NCBI RefSeq assembly: GCF_030167905.1
Contig: NZ_JARGNA010000005.1
Coordinates: 62,001-126,000, forward strand
DNA length: 64,000 nt
Direction of reading: 5' to 3'
Origin: Flavobacterium terrisoli
GTDB taxonomy: Bacteria; Bacteroidota; Bacteroidia; Flavobacteriales; Flavobacteriaceae
Part shown: positions 9,424-17,513 of the stretch, piece by piece
Position numbering within the stretch: position 1 is the stretch's first letter
How the letters are laid out: each line of letters opens with the position of its first letter
Notes under the pieces: model-generated
What the model saw: only the letters and a program-made list of their open reading frames with translations
The model's database searches: none
Told to the model about the DNA's origin: nothing
Translations under genes and position numbers: made by a program

Positions 9424-9651
9424 ATGGAATTACCAAAATTCGTACTCGCAGATAACTCAGATTACCCGGATGATATTTTTGTCATTCACCTTGATTTTCC
9501 TCGTTTTATCATCAATTTAAAAGACGATGAAGTAGAATTTATGGAAGACCTGGAAGGGGAAGATGAAACCGAATTAGAAGCCGAAATGGAGCATCTGATT
9601 ACGCTCGCCGGAGAGTTCTACGACAAAGAAATGGAAGCTTACGAGGAATAG
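9424..9651 (+). CDS. Small acidic conserved protein
   Basis: A 75-residue, strongly acidic protein (MELPKFVLADNSDYPDDIFV...DEVEFMEDLEGEDETELEAEMEH). No signal peptide, cysteines or membrane segment. It resembles a short conserved protein seen in many Flavobacteriaceae; function unknown. Own -7 box upstream, so probably monocistronic. Confidence 0.75.
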   Translation: MELPKFVLADNSDYPDDIFVIHLDFPRFIINLKDDEVEFMEDLEGEDETELEAEMEHLITLAGEFYDKEMEAYEE

Positions 9652-9699
9652 TACTCAGTGTTCAGTTGGCAGTGTTCAGTAAGAAACGGCGACTGAAAA

Positions 9700-10785
9700 C
9701 TATTTAAAGTATTTCTCTAACAAAATCATAGCCGCTGCAAAGGGTGACAACTCATCGTTTTGCACGGCTTTTTTGTTTTCTTCCAAAAGCTTTGCAATTT
9801 CGGGATGATTGTAGAAGTTGTTTTTCAACTGCTCGTTGATGGTTTCCATCATCCAATATTGGTTTTGTTCCTTGCGTTTTTCCGCAAAATAATTGTTGGA
9901 TTTCACCAAGTCAAAATAGCCGGAAATCGTTTGCCAAACGTCATCAATGCCTGTTTTTTCATAAGCGCTGCAAGTCGAAACTGTTGGAATCCAACCAGAA
10001 CTTTTAGCAGGGAATAAATGCAACGCACGGTTGAATTCGGTTTTAGCCAACTTGGCTTTGGCGACATTATCACCATCGGCTTTGTTGATGACAATCGCAT
10101 CGGCCATTTCCATAATCCCGCGTTTGATGCCTTGTAATTCATCGCCGGCACCGGAAATTTTAAGCAGTAAAAAGAAATCAACCATGCTGTGAACAGCAGT
10201 TTCGCTTTGGCCAACGCCCACGGTTTCAATCACAATCGTGTCAAATCCGGCGGCTTCGCAAAGGATAATGGTTTCCCTGGTTTTTCGGGCTACGCCGCCA
10301 AGCGTTTCACCCGAAGCACTCGGTCGGATATAAGCGTTTTTGTCTTTGACCAATTCTTCCATACGGGTTTTGTCACCCAAAATACTGCCATGAGAAATTG
10401 TGCTGCTTGGATCAACTGCCAAGACCGCGACTTTTTTGCCTAAGGAAGTCAGGTGTTTTCCAAAAGCTTCGATAAACGTACTTTTTCCAACACCCGGAAC
10501 GCCGGTTATCCCAATTCGAACCGATTTATTGGCATGAGGCAGACAAGCACTAATGATTTCATTGGCTTTTGCCAAATGCGCCACATTGGTACTTTCCACC
10601 AAAGTAATCGCACGACTCAAAGCCGAAATATCGCCTTCCAAAATGCCTTTGACCAATGCTGCAGGACTGGGTTGGATTTTACGGCTGCGGACTACTTTGG
10701 CCAAAGAAGACTGGCTGAAACTTTCCGGTTGCGGAATGCCATCTTTTTCGTGTAAGGCGCTTTTTTTATGGGATTGATTGCTCAA
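9700..10785 (-). CDS. meaB: Methylmalonyl-CoA mutase-associated GTPase MeaB
   Basis: The 361-residue protein has Walker A GITGVPGVGKSTFIEAFG, switch region SILGDKTRMEELV, IETVGVGQSETAV and the G4 motif NKADGDN, as in MeaB/ArgK G-proteins that load and protect adenosylcobalamin in methylmalonyl-CoA mutase. The adenosyltransferase at 21375-21944 is in the same window and would supply that cofactor; the mutase genes are not seen. The start is TTG at 10785: an in-frame stop lies 8 codons upstream and there is no nearby ATG. Confidence 0.92.
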   Translation of the reverse strand: MSNQSHKKSALHEKDGIPQPESFSQSSLAKVVRSRKIQPSPAALVKGILEGDISALSRAITLVESTNVAHLAKANEIISACLPHANKSVRIGITGVPGVGKSTFIEAFGKHLTSLGKKVAVLAVDPSSTISHGSILGDKTRMEELVKDKNAYIRPSASGETLGGVARKTRETIILCEAAGFDTIVIETVGVGQSETAVHSMVDFFLLLKISGAGDELQGIKRGIMEMADAIVINKADGDNVAKAKLAKTEFNRALHLFPAKSSGWIPTVSTCSAYEKTGIDDVWQTISGYFDLVKSNNYFAEKRKEQNQYWMMETINEQLKNNFYNHPEIAKLLEENKKAVQNDELSPFAAAMILLEKYFK

Positions 10786-10926
10786 AGGAAAATCGTTTGG
10801 GTAAATTTAGTAAAATAATATTGGACCAAAAATGGAAAAGCCGCAATTTTTAAGAAACCTTTAGCGCTCAATTTTCGGCGGTTTGTTTTTTTTGCCGTTC
10901 CTTTGCAAAATAATTCAATACCTCGA

Positions 10927-11838
10927 ATGGATAACATTCTACTAGTTTTTCTCTGCCTAATCATGGGTTTGGCGATGCAAAGAGTTGCCGCTTTCCCTAA
11001 AAACGGACATTTAGCCCTAAACCAATTCGTAATCTATATCGCTTTGCCGGCTTTGGCATTGTATTATATTCCCAAAGTTTCGATTTCAACCGACTTGTTG
11101 TATCCGCTTGGCATTGCCTGGATTGGATTCTTGTTGTCGTTTGTTTTTTTCTATGTCATCGGAAAGAGAATGGGTTGGCCCAATCGATTAATTGGCTGTT
11201 TGGTCATAACGGCAGGTTTGGGAAATACGTCATTCGTTGGCTTCCCTATCATTCAGGCGTTGTATGGAGAAGAAGGTTTGAAAACAGCGATTATTGTAGA
11301 CCAACCGGGTTCGTTTGTCGTCATGGCAACACTTGGGATTATCACCGCCGGAATTTTTTCCAAAGGTGAACCGAGCCGAAACGAAATCATCAAAAAAATA
11401 TTGTTCTTTCCACCGTTTATTGCGTTTGCTTTGGCTTGTTTGATGAATGTGCTGAAACTGGATTTTAATGACCATTTCCAAACGGTTTTTCAAAAATTAG
11501 GGGCAACGGTTACACCTGTAGCTTTGTTGGCTGTTGGTTTGCAATTGAAAATCGACAAAGAAAGCCAGCACTGGAAATTCCTCCGATTGGGATTGTTGTT
11601 CAAGCTGATTATCACACCGGCCGTTTTCTTTTTGTTGTATAAAATTATCTTAGGCGGAAAAGGCGTAGCTGTCGATGTTTCCATTATGGAATCGGCGATG
11701 GCACCAATGATTACGGGAGCGATTTTGGCTTCCAATTACGGATTAAAACCCAAATTGAGCAGCATGATGGTCGGCATCGGAATTCCGTTGTCGTTTATAT
11801 CGCTGGCTTTTTGGTATTTTATTTTAAATGCTTTTTAA
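10927..11838 (+). CDS. AEC family (auxin efflux carrier-like) transporter
   Basis: A 303-residue membrane protein with about 10 hydrophobic segments in two similar halves (LALNQFVIYIALPALALYYIP..., ...SMMVGIGIPLSFISLAFWYF). AEC proteins move organic anions; substrate unknown. ATG at 10927 is preferred over an in-frame ATG at 10903 because the TTCCTTTG promoter-like box is at about 10890-10897. Its stop abuts the MFS start (TAAATG), so the two are probably co-transcribed. Confidence 0.85.
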   Translation: MDNILLVFLCLIMGLAMQRVAAFPKNGHLALNQFVIYIALPALALYYIPKVSISTDLLYPLGIAWIGFLLSFVFFYVIGKRMGWPNRLIGCLVITAGLGNTSFVGFPIIQALYGEEGLKTAIIVDQPGSFVVMATLGIITAGIFSKGEPSRNEIIKKILFFPPFIAFALACLMNVLKLDFNDHFQTVFQKLGATVTPVALLAVGLQLKIDKESQHWKFLRLGLLFKLIITPAVFFLLYKIILGGKGVAVDVSIMESAMAPMITGAILASNYGLKPKLSSMMVGIGIPLSFISLAFWYFILNAF

Positions 11839-13047
11839 ATGGACACTATTGTAAATGTATCGTCTAAAAATAAGGATTTGGCCCAAAAAACGGTCTATTC
11901 GATTCTTTTTTCCATCAGTTTTGCGCATTTGCTTAACGATTTAATCCAGGCGATTATTCCGTCAGTGTATCCCATTTTAAAGCAGAATTACAATTTGTCT
12001 TTTTCCCAAATTGGTTTAATCACCTTTGCATTCCAATTAACTGCTTCCATATTCCAGCCGTTTGTGGGTTATTATACCGACAAACACCCAAAACCATTTT
12101 CCCAGATTTATGGGATGTTGTTTTCGTTAGCCGGAATTATCTCCATTTCATTCGCCAATAATTTTTATTGGATATTGCTTTCGGTAATGTTGATTGGAAC
12201 CGGCTCCTCCATTTTCCATCCCGAATCGGCTCGTATTTCCAATATGGCTGCCGGTGGAAGACGTGGTTTGGCACAGTCTATTTTTCAGGTTGGCGGTAAT
12301 TTTGGAACCGCACTCGGACCTTTATTAGTGGCTCTGATTGTGGTGCCGCATTCCCAAAAGTACATTCTTTGGTTTATCATAGCCGCTACGTTAGGATTGG
12401 CCATTATCAGTAAAATTTCGTTTTGGTATCGTGACAGATTGATTAACAGACAGCAGAAAAAAGTCGTCTTTGCCGATTTTCAAAGGTTAACCAAAAGCAA
12501 AGTGAAATGGGCCATTGCGATTTTGTTGATTGTTATTTTTTCCAAATTTTTCTACTCGGCGAGTTTGTCCACCTATTATACTTTTTATGTGATTGACAAG
12601 TTCCATCTTTCTATCAGGGAAGCGCAATACCACATGTTCATTTATCTGATTGCCTATGCTGCCGGAACCATATTGGGCGGACCTTTAGGAGATAAAATCG
12701 GGCGTAAATATGTGATTTGGCTGTCGGTTTTTGGGGCAGCGCCATTTGCGTTATTATTGCCTTATGTGAATTTATTCTGGACCGATGTTTTGATGGTCAT
12801 CATCGGAATTATTATTTCTTCGGCTTTCCCGGCGATATTGGTTTATGCCCAGGAATTACTACCTAGAAAACTCGGAATGGTTTCCGGCTTGTTCTATGGT
12901 TTTGCTTTCGGAATGGGCGCGTTGGGCTCGGCTTTGCTGGGCACTTTAGCCGATTACACTTCAATTCAATACGTGTACCACGTTTGTTCGTTTTTGCCGT
13001 TAATCGGGATCATTTGTTATTTCCTTCCGAATCTGAAGAAACGATAG
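11839..13047 (+). CDS. MFS transporter, fosmidomycin-resistance (Fsr)-like
   Basis: A 402-residue 12-segment major facilitator protein. AHLLNDLIQAIIPSVYPILK, GYYTDKHPKP and the conserved GTGSSIFHPESARISNMAAGGRRG match the Fsr branch, which includes fosmidomycin exporters. The second A-like loop GGPLGDKIGRKYV is present. It starts directly after the AEC stop codon (zero spacing). Actual substrate unknown. Confidence 0.88.
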   Translation: MDTIVNVSSKNKDLAQKTVYSILFSISFAHLLNDLIQAIIPSVYPILKQNYNLSFSQIGLITFAFQLTASIFQPFVGYYTDKHPKPFSQIYGMLFSLAGIISISFANNFYWILLSVMLIGTGSSIFHPESARISNMAAGGRRGLAQSIFQVGGNFGTALGPLLVALIVVPHSQKYILWFIIAATLGLAIISKISFWYRDRLINRQQKKVVFADFQRLTKSKVKWAIAILLIVIFSKFFYSASLSTYYTFYVIDKFHLSIREAQYHMFIYLIAYAAGTILGGPLGDKIGRKYVIWLSVFGAAPFALLLPYVNLFWTDVLMVIIGIIISSAFPAILVYAQELLPRKLGMVSGLFYGFAFGMGALGSALLGTLADYTSIQYVYHVCSFLPLIGIICYFLPNLKKR

Positions 13048-13199
13048 TAATAAAATTAATGGCCGAAATTATACTATTTATAAATTTGGTTGGCCTTTTT
13101 TACTAATTTTACAATTAACAACTGATTCACAAAACTTTAACGCTGTTGTTAAGCTCCAATTCTTTATCGATTCCTACATTTGATTTTAAAATATAAGAT

Positions 13200-13838
13200 A
13201 TGGGAACATTACGTTTAGGAGATGTCGCTCCAAATTTTGATGCCAAAACTTCTTTAGGCGATTTGAATTTTTATGATTATTTAGGCGATGGCTGGGGAAT
13301 TCTGTTTTCGCATCCTGCCGATTTCACACCGGTTTGTACCACCGAATTGGGTACAGTAGCCAATTATTTGCCCGAATTTCAAAAGAGGAATGTTAAAGTA
13401 TTGGCACTAAGTGTTGACAGTTTGGCCAAACATACCGATTGGATTAAGGATATTGAAGAAACCCAAAATGTAACGCTGACGTATCCGATTATTGCCGATG
13501 AGAACAAGGAAATTGCCAACTTGTACGATATGATTCATCCCAATGCGAGTGAGACTTTTACCGTGCGTTCGGTGTTTGTCATTGGAGCAGATAAAAAAGT
13601 AAAACTGACACTGACGTATCCGGCATCTACCGGAAGAAATTTTGAGGAATTACTTAGAGTTATAGACAGCTTGCAACTGACTGCCAATTACAGCGTAGCA
13701 ACACCAGCCAACTGGAAAGACGGTGAAGATGTAGTGATTGTGCCAGCGATAAAAGATGAAGACATTCCGGCCAAATTCCCAAAAGGGTTTACCCGAATAA
13801 AATATTATTTGAGAATGACGCCGCAACCAAATAAATAG
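13200..13838 (+). CDS. 1-Cys peroxiredoxin (Prx6 type)
   Basis: The 212-residue protein has the active site SHPADFTPVCTTELG with peroxidatic Cys46 and Thr43, and a later Arg in TVRSVFVIG. Its long C-terminal arm (NWKDGEDVVIVPAI...ARIKYYLRMTPQ-like) is typical of the Prx6 group. It reduces peroxides and organic hydroperoxides. A TACATTTG -7 box is at 13175-13182. The GlcD-type oxidase follows 34 bp downstream and may be co-transcribed. Confidence 0.92.
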   Translation: MGTLRLGDVAPNFDAKTSLGDLNFYDYLGDGWGILFSHPADFTPVCTTELGTVANYLPEFQKRNVKVLALSVDSLAKHTDWIKDIEETQNVTLTYPIIADENKEIANLYDMIHPNASETFTVRSVFVIGADKKVKLTLTYPASTGRNFEELLRVIDSLQLTANYSVATPANWKDGEDVVIVPAIKDEDIPAKFPKGFTRIKYYLRMTPQPNK

Positions 13839-13872
13839 TATTTTTGAGGAATAGATTTAGCTATTTTTCAAC

Positions 13873-15288
13873 ATGAATTCTACATACCAATTACCACAAA
13901 GTTTGATTGACCAACTCCAAGCAGTTGTCGGTCAGGCTTTTCTTTTTTTAGACCAGGAAACCAGAAACCATTATGGTCACGATGAAACGGAAGACTATGT
14001 TTTTCCGCCAAGCGTGGTTGTAAAACCGGCAAATGCAAAGGAAGTTTCGGCCATCTTAAAATTGGCCAACGATTATAAAATCCCAACGACACCAATTGGT
14101 GCACGAACCGGTTTGAGCGGTGGCGCTTTGAGCATTTACCAAGGCATTGGTTTGTCGATGGAACGACTGGATAAAATCCTGGAAATCGATGAGCAAAATC
14201 TACAGGTAACTGTTGAACCCGCTGTGATTACCCAAGTGTTACGGGAAGCAGTTTCTGAAAAAGGATTGTTTTATCCTGTCGACCCAAGCAGTATGGGAAG
14301 TTGCTGGATTGGTGGTAACATTGCCGAAAATTCAGGTGGTGCAAGAGCCGTGAAATATGGTGTTACTAAAGATTATGTGTTGAACCTGGAAGTGGTTTTG
14401 CCCAATGGTGAAATCATTTGGACAGGAGCAAATACTTTAAAGAACTCTACCGGTTATAATCTGACCCAATTGATGGTAGGCAGCGAAGGAACGCTTGGTG
14501 TAATCACCAAAGCCGTTTTAAAGCTGTTGCCGCAGCACAATCACAACGTTTTAATGTTGGTTCCGTTTTACAAAGCCAACGAAGCCTGTGAAGCGGTTTC
14601 TGCTATTTTCAGGGCCGGAATTGTACCGAGTGCTTTGGAGTTTATGGAGCGCGATGCGATTGACTGGTCGTTGCAATATGTGGAAGGGATTAGTGTGCCG
14701 ATTAAACCTGAACACCAAGCGCATTTGCTGATTGAAGTCGATGGGAATTATCCTGAGGTTTTAATGCAGGAAGCCGAGAAAATTTTATCAGTGGTGGAAC
14801 AATTTGAAATCGATGAAGTTTTGTTTGCCGATACTGAAGACGAAAAGAATGCCTTGTGGAAAATGCGTCGTTCGGTTGCGGAAGCAGTGAAATCGAATTC
14901 TATTTACAAAGAAGAAGACACGGTTGTGCCAAGATATATGCTACCCGAATTGCTTTCGGGAATCAAAAGGATAGGAGCGAAGCATGGCTTTAAATCGGTG
15001 TGCTATGGTCATGCCGGCGATGGCAATCTGCACGTCAACATCATCAAAGGCGATATGAGCGATGACAATTGGAAAACCCAGGTTCCGGTTGGTATCCGTG
15101 AAATATTTGAATTGACGGTTTCCTTAAAAGGCACATTGTCGGGTGAACACGGCATCGGTTTTGTGCAGAAGAACTTTATGGATATTGCTTTTTCGCGAAC
15201 GCATTTGGAATTAATGGAAAGCATCAAACGTGTGTTTGACCCAAACAACATCTTAAATCCCGGGAAGATTTTCCCAGACGAATTATAA
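13873..15288 (+). CDS. FAD-linked oxidase, GlcD/D-lactate dehydrogenase type
   Basis: A 471-residue protein with a PCMH-type FAD domain (PTTPIGARTGLSGGALSIYQ, SSMGSCWIGGNIAENSGG, VGSEGTLGVITKAVL) and a C-terminal FAD-oxidase domain with GHAGDGNLHVNI and SGEHGIGFVQK. Members oxidise D-2-hydroxyacids such as glycolate or D-lactate; which one cannot be decided. Followed by a strong hairpin terminator. Confidence 0.9.
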   Translation: MNSTYQLPQSLIDQLQAVVGQAFLFLDQETRNHYGHDETEDYVFPPSVVVKPANAKEVSAILKLANDYKIPTTPIGARTGLSGGALSIYQGIGLSMERLDKILEIDEQNLQVTVEPAVITQVLREAVSEKGLFYPVDPSSMGSCWIGGNIAENSGGARAVKYGVTKDYVLNLEVVLPNGEIIWTGANTLKNSTGYNLTQLMVGSEGTLGVITKAVLKLLPQHNHNVLMLVPFYKANEACEAVSAIFRAGIVPSALEFMERDAIDWSLQYVEGISVPIKPEHQAHLLIEVDGNYPEVLMQEAEKILSVVEQFEIDEVLFADTEDEKNALWKMRRSVAEAVKSNSIYKEEDTVVPRYMLPELLSGIKRIGAKHGFKSVCYGHAGDGNLHVNIIKGDMSDDNWKTQVPVGIREIFELTVSLKGTLSGEHGIGFVQKNFMDIAFSRTHLELMESIKRVFDPNNILNPGKIFPDEL

Positions 15289-15292
15289 AATA

Positions 15293-15320
15293 AAAGTCCC
15301 GATTGCTCGGGACTTTTTTT
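15293..15320 (+). terminator. Rho-independent terminator
   Basis: AAAGTCCCGA, a 4 nt loop, TCGGGACTTT, then T's, right after the oxidase stop codon. The T-run overlaps the stop of the small minus-strand gene at 15319. Confidence 0.85.
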
Positions 15321-15429
15321 AATCTCTTTTCGGATTTTGTTTTTTGTTTCTTTTCTCCTCTTTTTTTTCTTTTGCAGTCTTCAGAGGTTCTTTTTTGACC
15401 GCTTTCTGCACGTCTTTTCCTTTTGCCAT
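15319..15429 (-). CDS. Tiny lysine-rich protein (36 aa)
   Basis: ATG at 15429 to TAA at 15319 encodes 36 residues beginning MAKGKDVQKAVKKEPLKTAK and continuing with a KEEKRNKK-type basic tail. Extremely basic, with no hydrophobic stretch. I recall similar very short basic proteins in Bacteroidota, which supports it being real, but this is not verified. Possibly nucleic-acid or ribosome associated (inference). Confidence 0.6.
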   Translation of the reverse strand: MAKGKDVQKAVKKEPLKTAKEKKEEKRNKKQNPKRD

Positions 15430-15475
15430 GGTATATAGTTTTTAGGTTGGTATAATGATTTAAGTAAAGATAAAA

Positions 15476-16063
15476 CTATTTATTTAATCCTAAAGCTGTT
15501 TTTGTTTTTTCATCAAATAACGAATTGAAAGTAGCCAATTGTTCGGGATTGTCGAAATTAAAAAACTTCCATTCGCCATTGGTCGTTTCGTCTGAAATCG
15601 CCACGTAAGTGGAAATCTTCTTTACATTAAAACTATTTCGTGTTGGTTCAAAAGTGACATCTTTGGTGTTGTTGATTTCCTGAAGCCATGCTTTCTTTTC
15701 TGCTGCTTGTTCGGAAGTCAGTTTGTTTTCAAAAAAATACCTTTTCGGAATGCGAATGGTAATGACACAAAATGATTTACCGCCGACTTGTTTGACCGGT
15801 CCGAATTGAAGCGGAACTGTTTGCAATTGGTAGCGCAAACGGTATTCTTCATTTTCATAATGCAGCTCCGTTTTTTCAAGGAAAACAGTTTTGCCCATAT
15901 TCTCCACCATTTTAGGATAGGAAAGTTGTGCAATGCCTTCAAAATCCATCAGAAAATTAGCCTCGTAAAGTTTTTGAGCCGAAGTTTTTAAGGCTTCTGT
16001 ACTTTGCGAAAAGCAATTGAAGGTGAGGAAGAAAAATAGAAATGAAAAATGTTTTAGTCTCAT
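15476..16063 (-). CDS. Exported protein of unknown function, paralog 1
   Basis: A 195-residue protein starting MRLKHFSFLFFFLTFNCFSQ (signal peptide). It shares architecture with its upstream neighbour: (E/T)ALK..AQK(L/I)Y near the N-terminus, G(G/Q)..FC.I in the middle, and TF.P..N.F...K........IS...T..EWKF(F/I)N.D near the end. The two are a tandem duplication. ATG at 16063 is chosen, 4 bp after the neighbour's stop; an upstream start would overlap it. Confidence 0.75.
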   Translation of the reverse strand: MRLKHFSFLFFFLTFNCFSQSTEALKTSAQKLYEANFLMDFEGIAQLSYPKMVENMGKTVFLEKTELHYENEEYRLRYQLQTVPLQFGPVKQVGGKSFCVITIRIPKRYFFENKLTSEQAAEKKAWLQEINNTKDVTFEPTRNSFNVKKISTYVAISDETTNGEWKFFNFDNPEQLATFNSLFDEKTKTALGLNK

Positions 16064-16067
16064 CGTG

Positions 16068-16646
16068 TTACATGCCAAGTTCTTTGATTACTTTTTCGCT
16101 GAATAGTTTGGTAACCAATACATTTTTTTTATCGCGGTTGATGAATTTCCATTCGTTCTTAGTCAAAGCATCGGAAATGCCAATCATTGTAGCTTTTTTG
16201 GAAATGGTAAAAGTATTTGTTTCCGGTTTGAAGGTCACGTTGTCAGATTCCATGGCTTCTTTCATCAGGTCAATCATCATTTGAATTTCTTCTCCTTCTA
16301 CTTTTTCAGTAAGCGTTAACTCCATTCCAAGATTATGGTCAATCAGGCAAAAGGTTTGACCATCTATTTTCTTGATTTCGCCAAATTTAAAATCGGGTTC
16401 AAGATTCAACAGTTTTATTTTCATTTGCTCATTGCCACTAAAAGTCTGGGCGAGCATTTCACTCATTTGTTCTCTGGAAACGATGTCAAAAAGTTTTGGA
16501 TAAGTACTGTCCAATATGGCATCATAATCCAATGTGGTTGTTGCGATATAAATCTTTTGTGCGCCATTCTTTAAAGCCGTTAAATCCTGAGCGAATGTCA
16601 GTTGGACAAACAGTAAAGCGATGACGATAGTTAGTTTTAATTTCAT
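16068..16646 (-). CDS. Exported protein of unknown function, paralog 2
   Basis: A 192-residue protein with signal peptide MKLKLTIVIALLFVQLTFAQ. Paralogous to the 15476-16063 product (DLTALKNGAQKIYIATTTLDYDAILDSTYPKL; C-terminal ISDALTKNEWKFINRD). Small secreted or periplasmic protein, family not recognised. The two genes probably form an operon. Confidence 0.75.
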   Translation of the reverse strand: MKLKLTIVIALLFVQLTFAQDLTALKNGAQKIYIATTTLDYDAILDSTYPKLFDIVSREQMSEMLAQTFSGNEQMKIKLLNLEPDFKFGEIKKIDGQTFCLIDHNLGMELTLTEKVEGEEIQMMIDLMKEAMESDNVTFKPETNTFTISKKATMIGISDALTKNEWKFINRDKKNVLVTKLFSEKVIKELGM

Positions 16647-16679
16647 GATTTTGTTTTTGGTTTATTCAAATATATAAAA

Positions 16680-16709
16680 AATCCCCAACAGCCTGAACCG
16701 TTGAGGATT
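16680..16709 (-). terminator. Terminator of the AraC-type regulator gene
   Basis: On the minus strand AATCCTCAAC..GTTGGGGATT followed by TTTTTTATATA lies 20 bp past the regulator stop. It is nearly the same hairpin as the one after secA at 17439. Confidence 0.75.
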
Positions 16710-16729
16710 GTATTTATCTGTAACAGATT

Positions 16730-17293
16730 TTATAATTCTTCCAATTGAATACGTTTTTTGTACTGTTTGATTTGTTTAAAATAACTTGGCGTTAGTCCCG
16801 TCACTTTTTTAAATTGGTTTGACAAATGAGAAACACTGCTGTATTCCATTAGATAGCTGATTTCAGTAAGTGACAATTCATCATACAAAAGCAATTCTTT
16901 TACACGCTCTATTTTGTTCAGTATGATGTAATTGACAATGGTGGTTCCTGTAACTTCTGAAAAAAGATTCGACAGATGGGTATAATTATAGTCTAATTCT
17001 TTACTCAAATAATCTGAAAAATTCACTTTAGGGTATTTTTCGGAATAATGAACCAATTCTACAATGACATTTTTGGTTCTTTCGATAAGCAATGATTTTT
17101 TATCATCTATCAGTTCGAGCCCTTTTTTTAATAATGCTTTGCGGAGTGATTCTCTATCCTCGGCATGAATGTTTTTTTTGAGGTTAACTTCGCCTAAATC
17201 AATGGTAGTGTGCTTCAATTTTAATTTGTCCAATTCCTCTTTCACTGCCATTTTGCAACGAAGCGAAACCATGTATTTAATGTGTATTTTCAA
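16730..17293 (-). CDS. AraC-family regulator with HMA-like N-terminus
   Basis: A 187-residue protein. The C-terminal 100 residues are an AraC-type double helix-turn-helix (YLSKELDYNYTHLSNLFSEVTGTT; LTEISYLMEYSSVSHLSNQFKKVTGLTPSYFK). The N-terminus (MKIHIKYMVSLRCKMAVKEEL...) looks like a heavy-metal-associated ferredoxin-like fold with only one of the usual two cysteines. A metal- or thiol-sensing role is inference. Flanked by its own terminator. Confidence 0.82.
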   Translation of the reverse strand: MKIHIKYMVSLRCKMAVKEELDKLKLKHTTIDLGEVNLKKNIHAEDRESLRKALLKKGLELIDDKKSLLIERTKNVIVELVHYSEKYPKVNFSDYLSKELDYNYTHLSNLFSEVTGTTIVNYIILNKIERVKELLLYDELSLTEISYLMEYSSVSHLSNQFKKVTGLTPSYFKQIKQYKKRIQLEEL

Positions 17294-17438
17294 GGTAGTT
17301 GAATAAATGGAAGAATAATTCTTTCCGATTCTTGTAAAGATACTCTATTTAAGCGCGCAAAGGTAATTTACTTTATAATAGGCACTTTGCATATTCCTGA
17401 CTTTGATTTATACATTTCACAGTATTTTGATAAACAAA

Positions 17439-17468
17439 AATCCCCAACAGTTCGAATTGTTGGGGATT
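17439..17468 (-). terminator. Terminator of secA
   Basis: An 11 bp perfect stem (AATCCCCAACA / TGTTGGGGATT) followed on the minus strand by TTTTTG, 45 bp past the secA stop. Same design as the hairpin at 16680-16709. Confidence 0.82.
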
Positions 17469-17478
17469 GTATTATTTA

Positions 17479-17512
17479 TGAGACACTTCGACTGCGCTCA
17501 GTGTGACAAATG
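17479..17512. repeat. Short dispersed repeat (CGACTGCGCTC type)
   Basis: GAGACACTTCGACTGCGCTC continuing AGTGTGACA lies just after secA; CACTTCGACTGC/GCTCAGTGTG is itself partly palindromic. A relative with CTCGACTGCGCTCGGATTGACA is at 25501-25560. Confidence 0.45.
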
Positions 17513-17513
17513 C

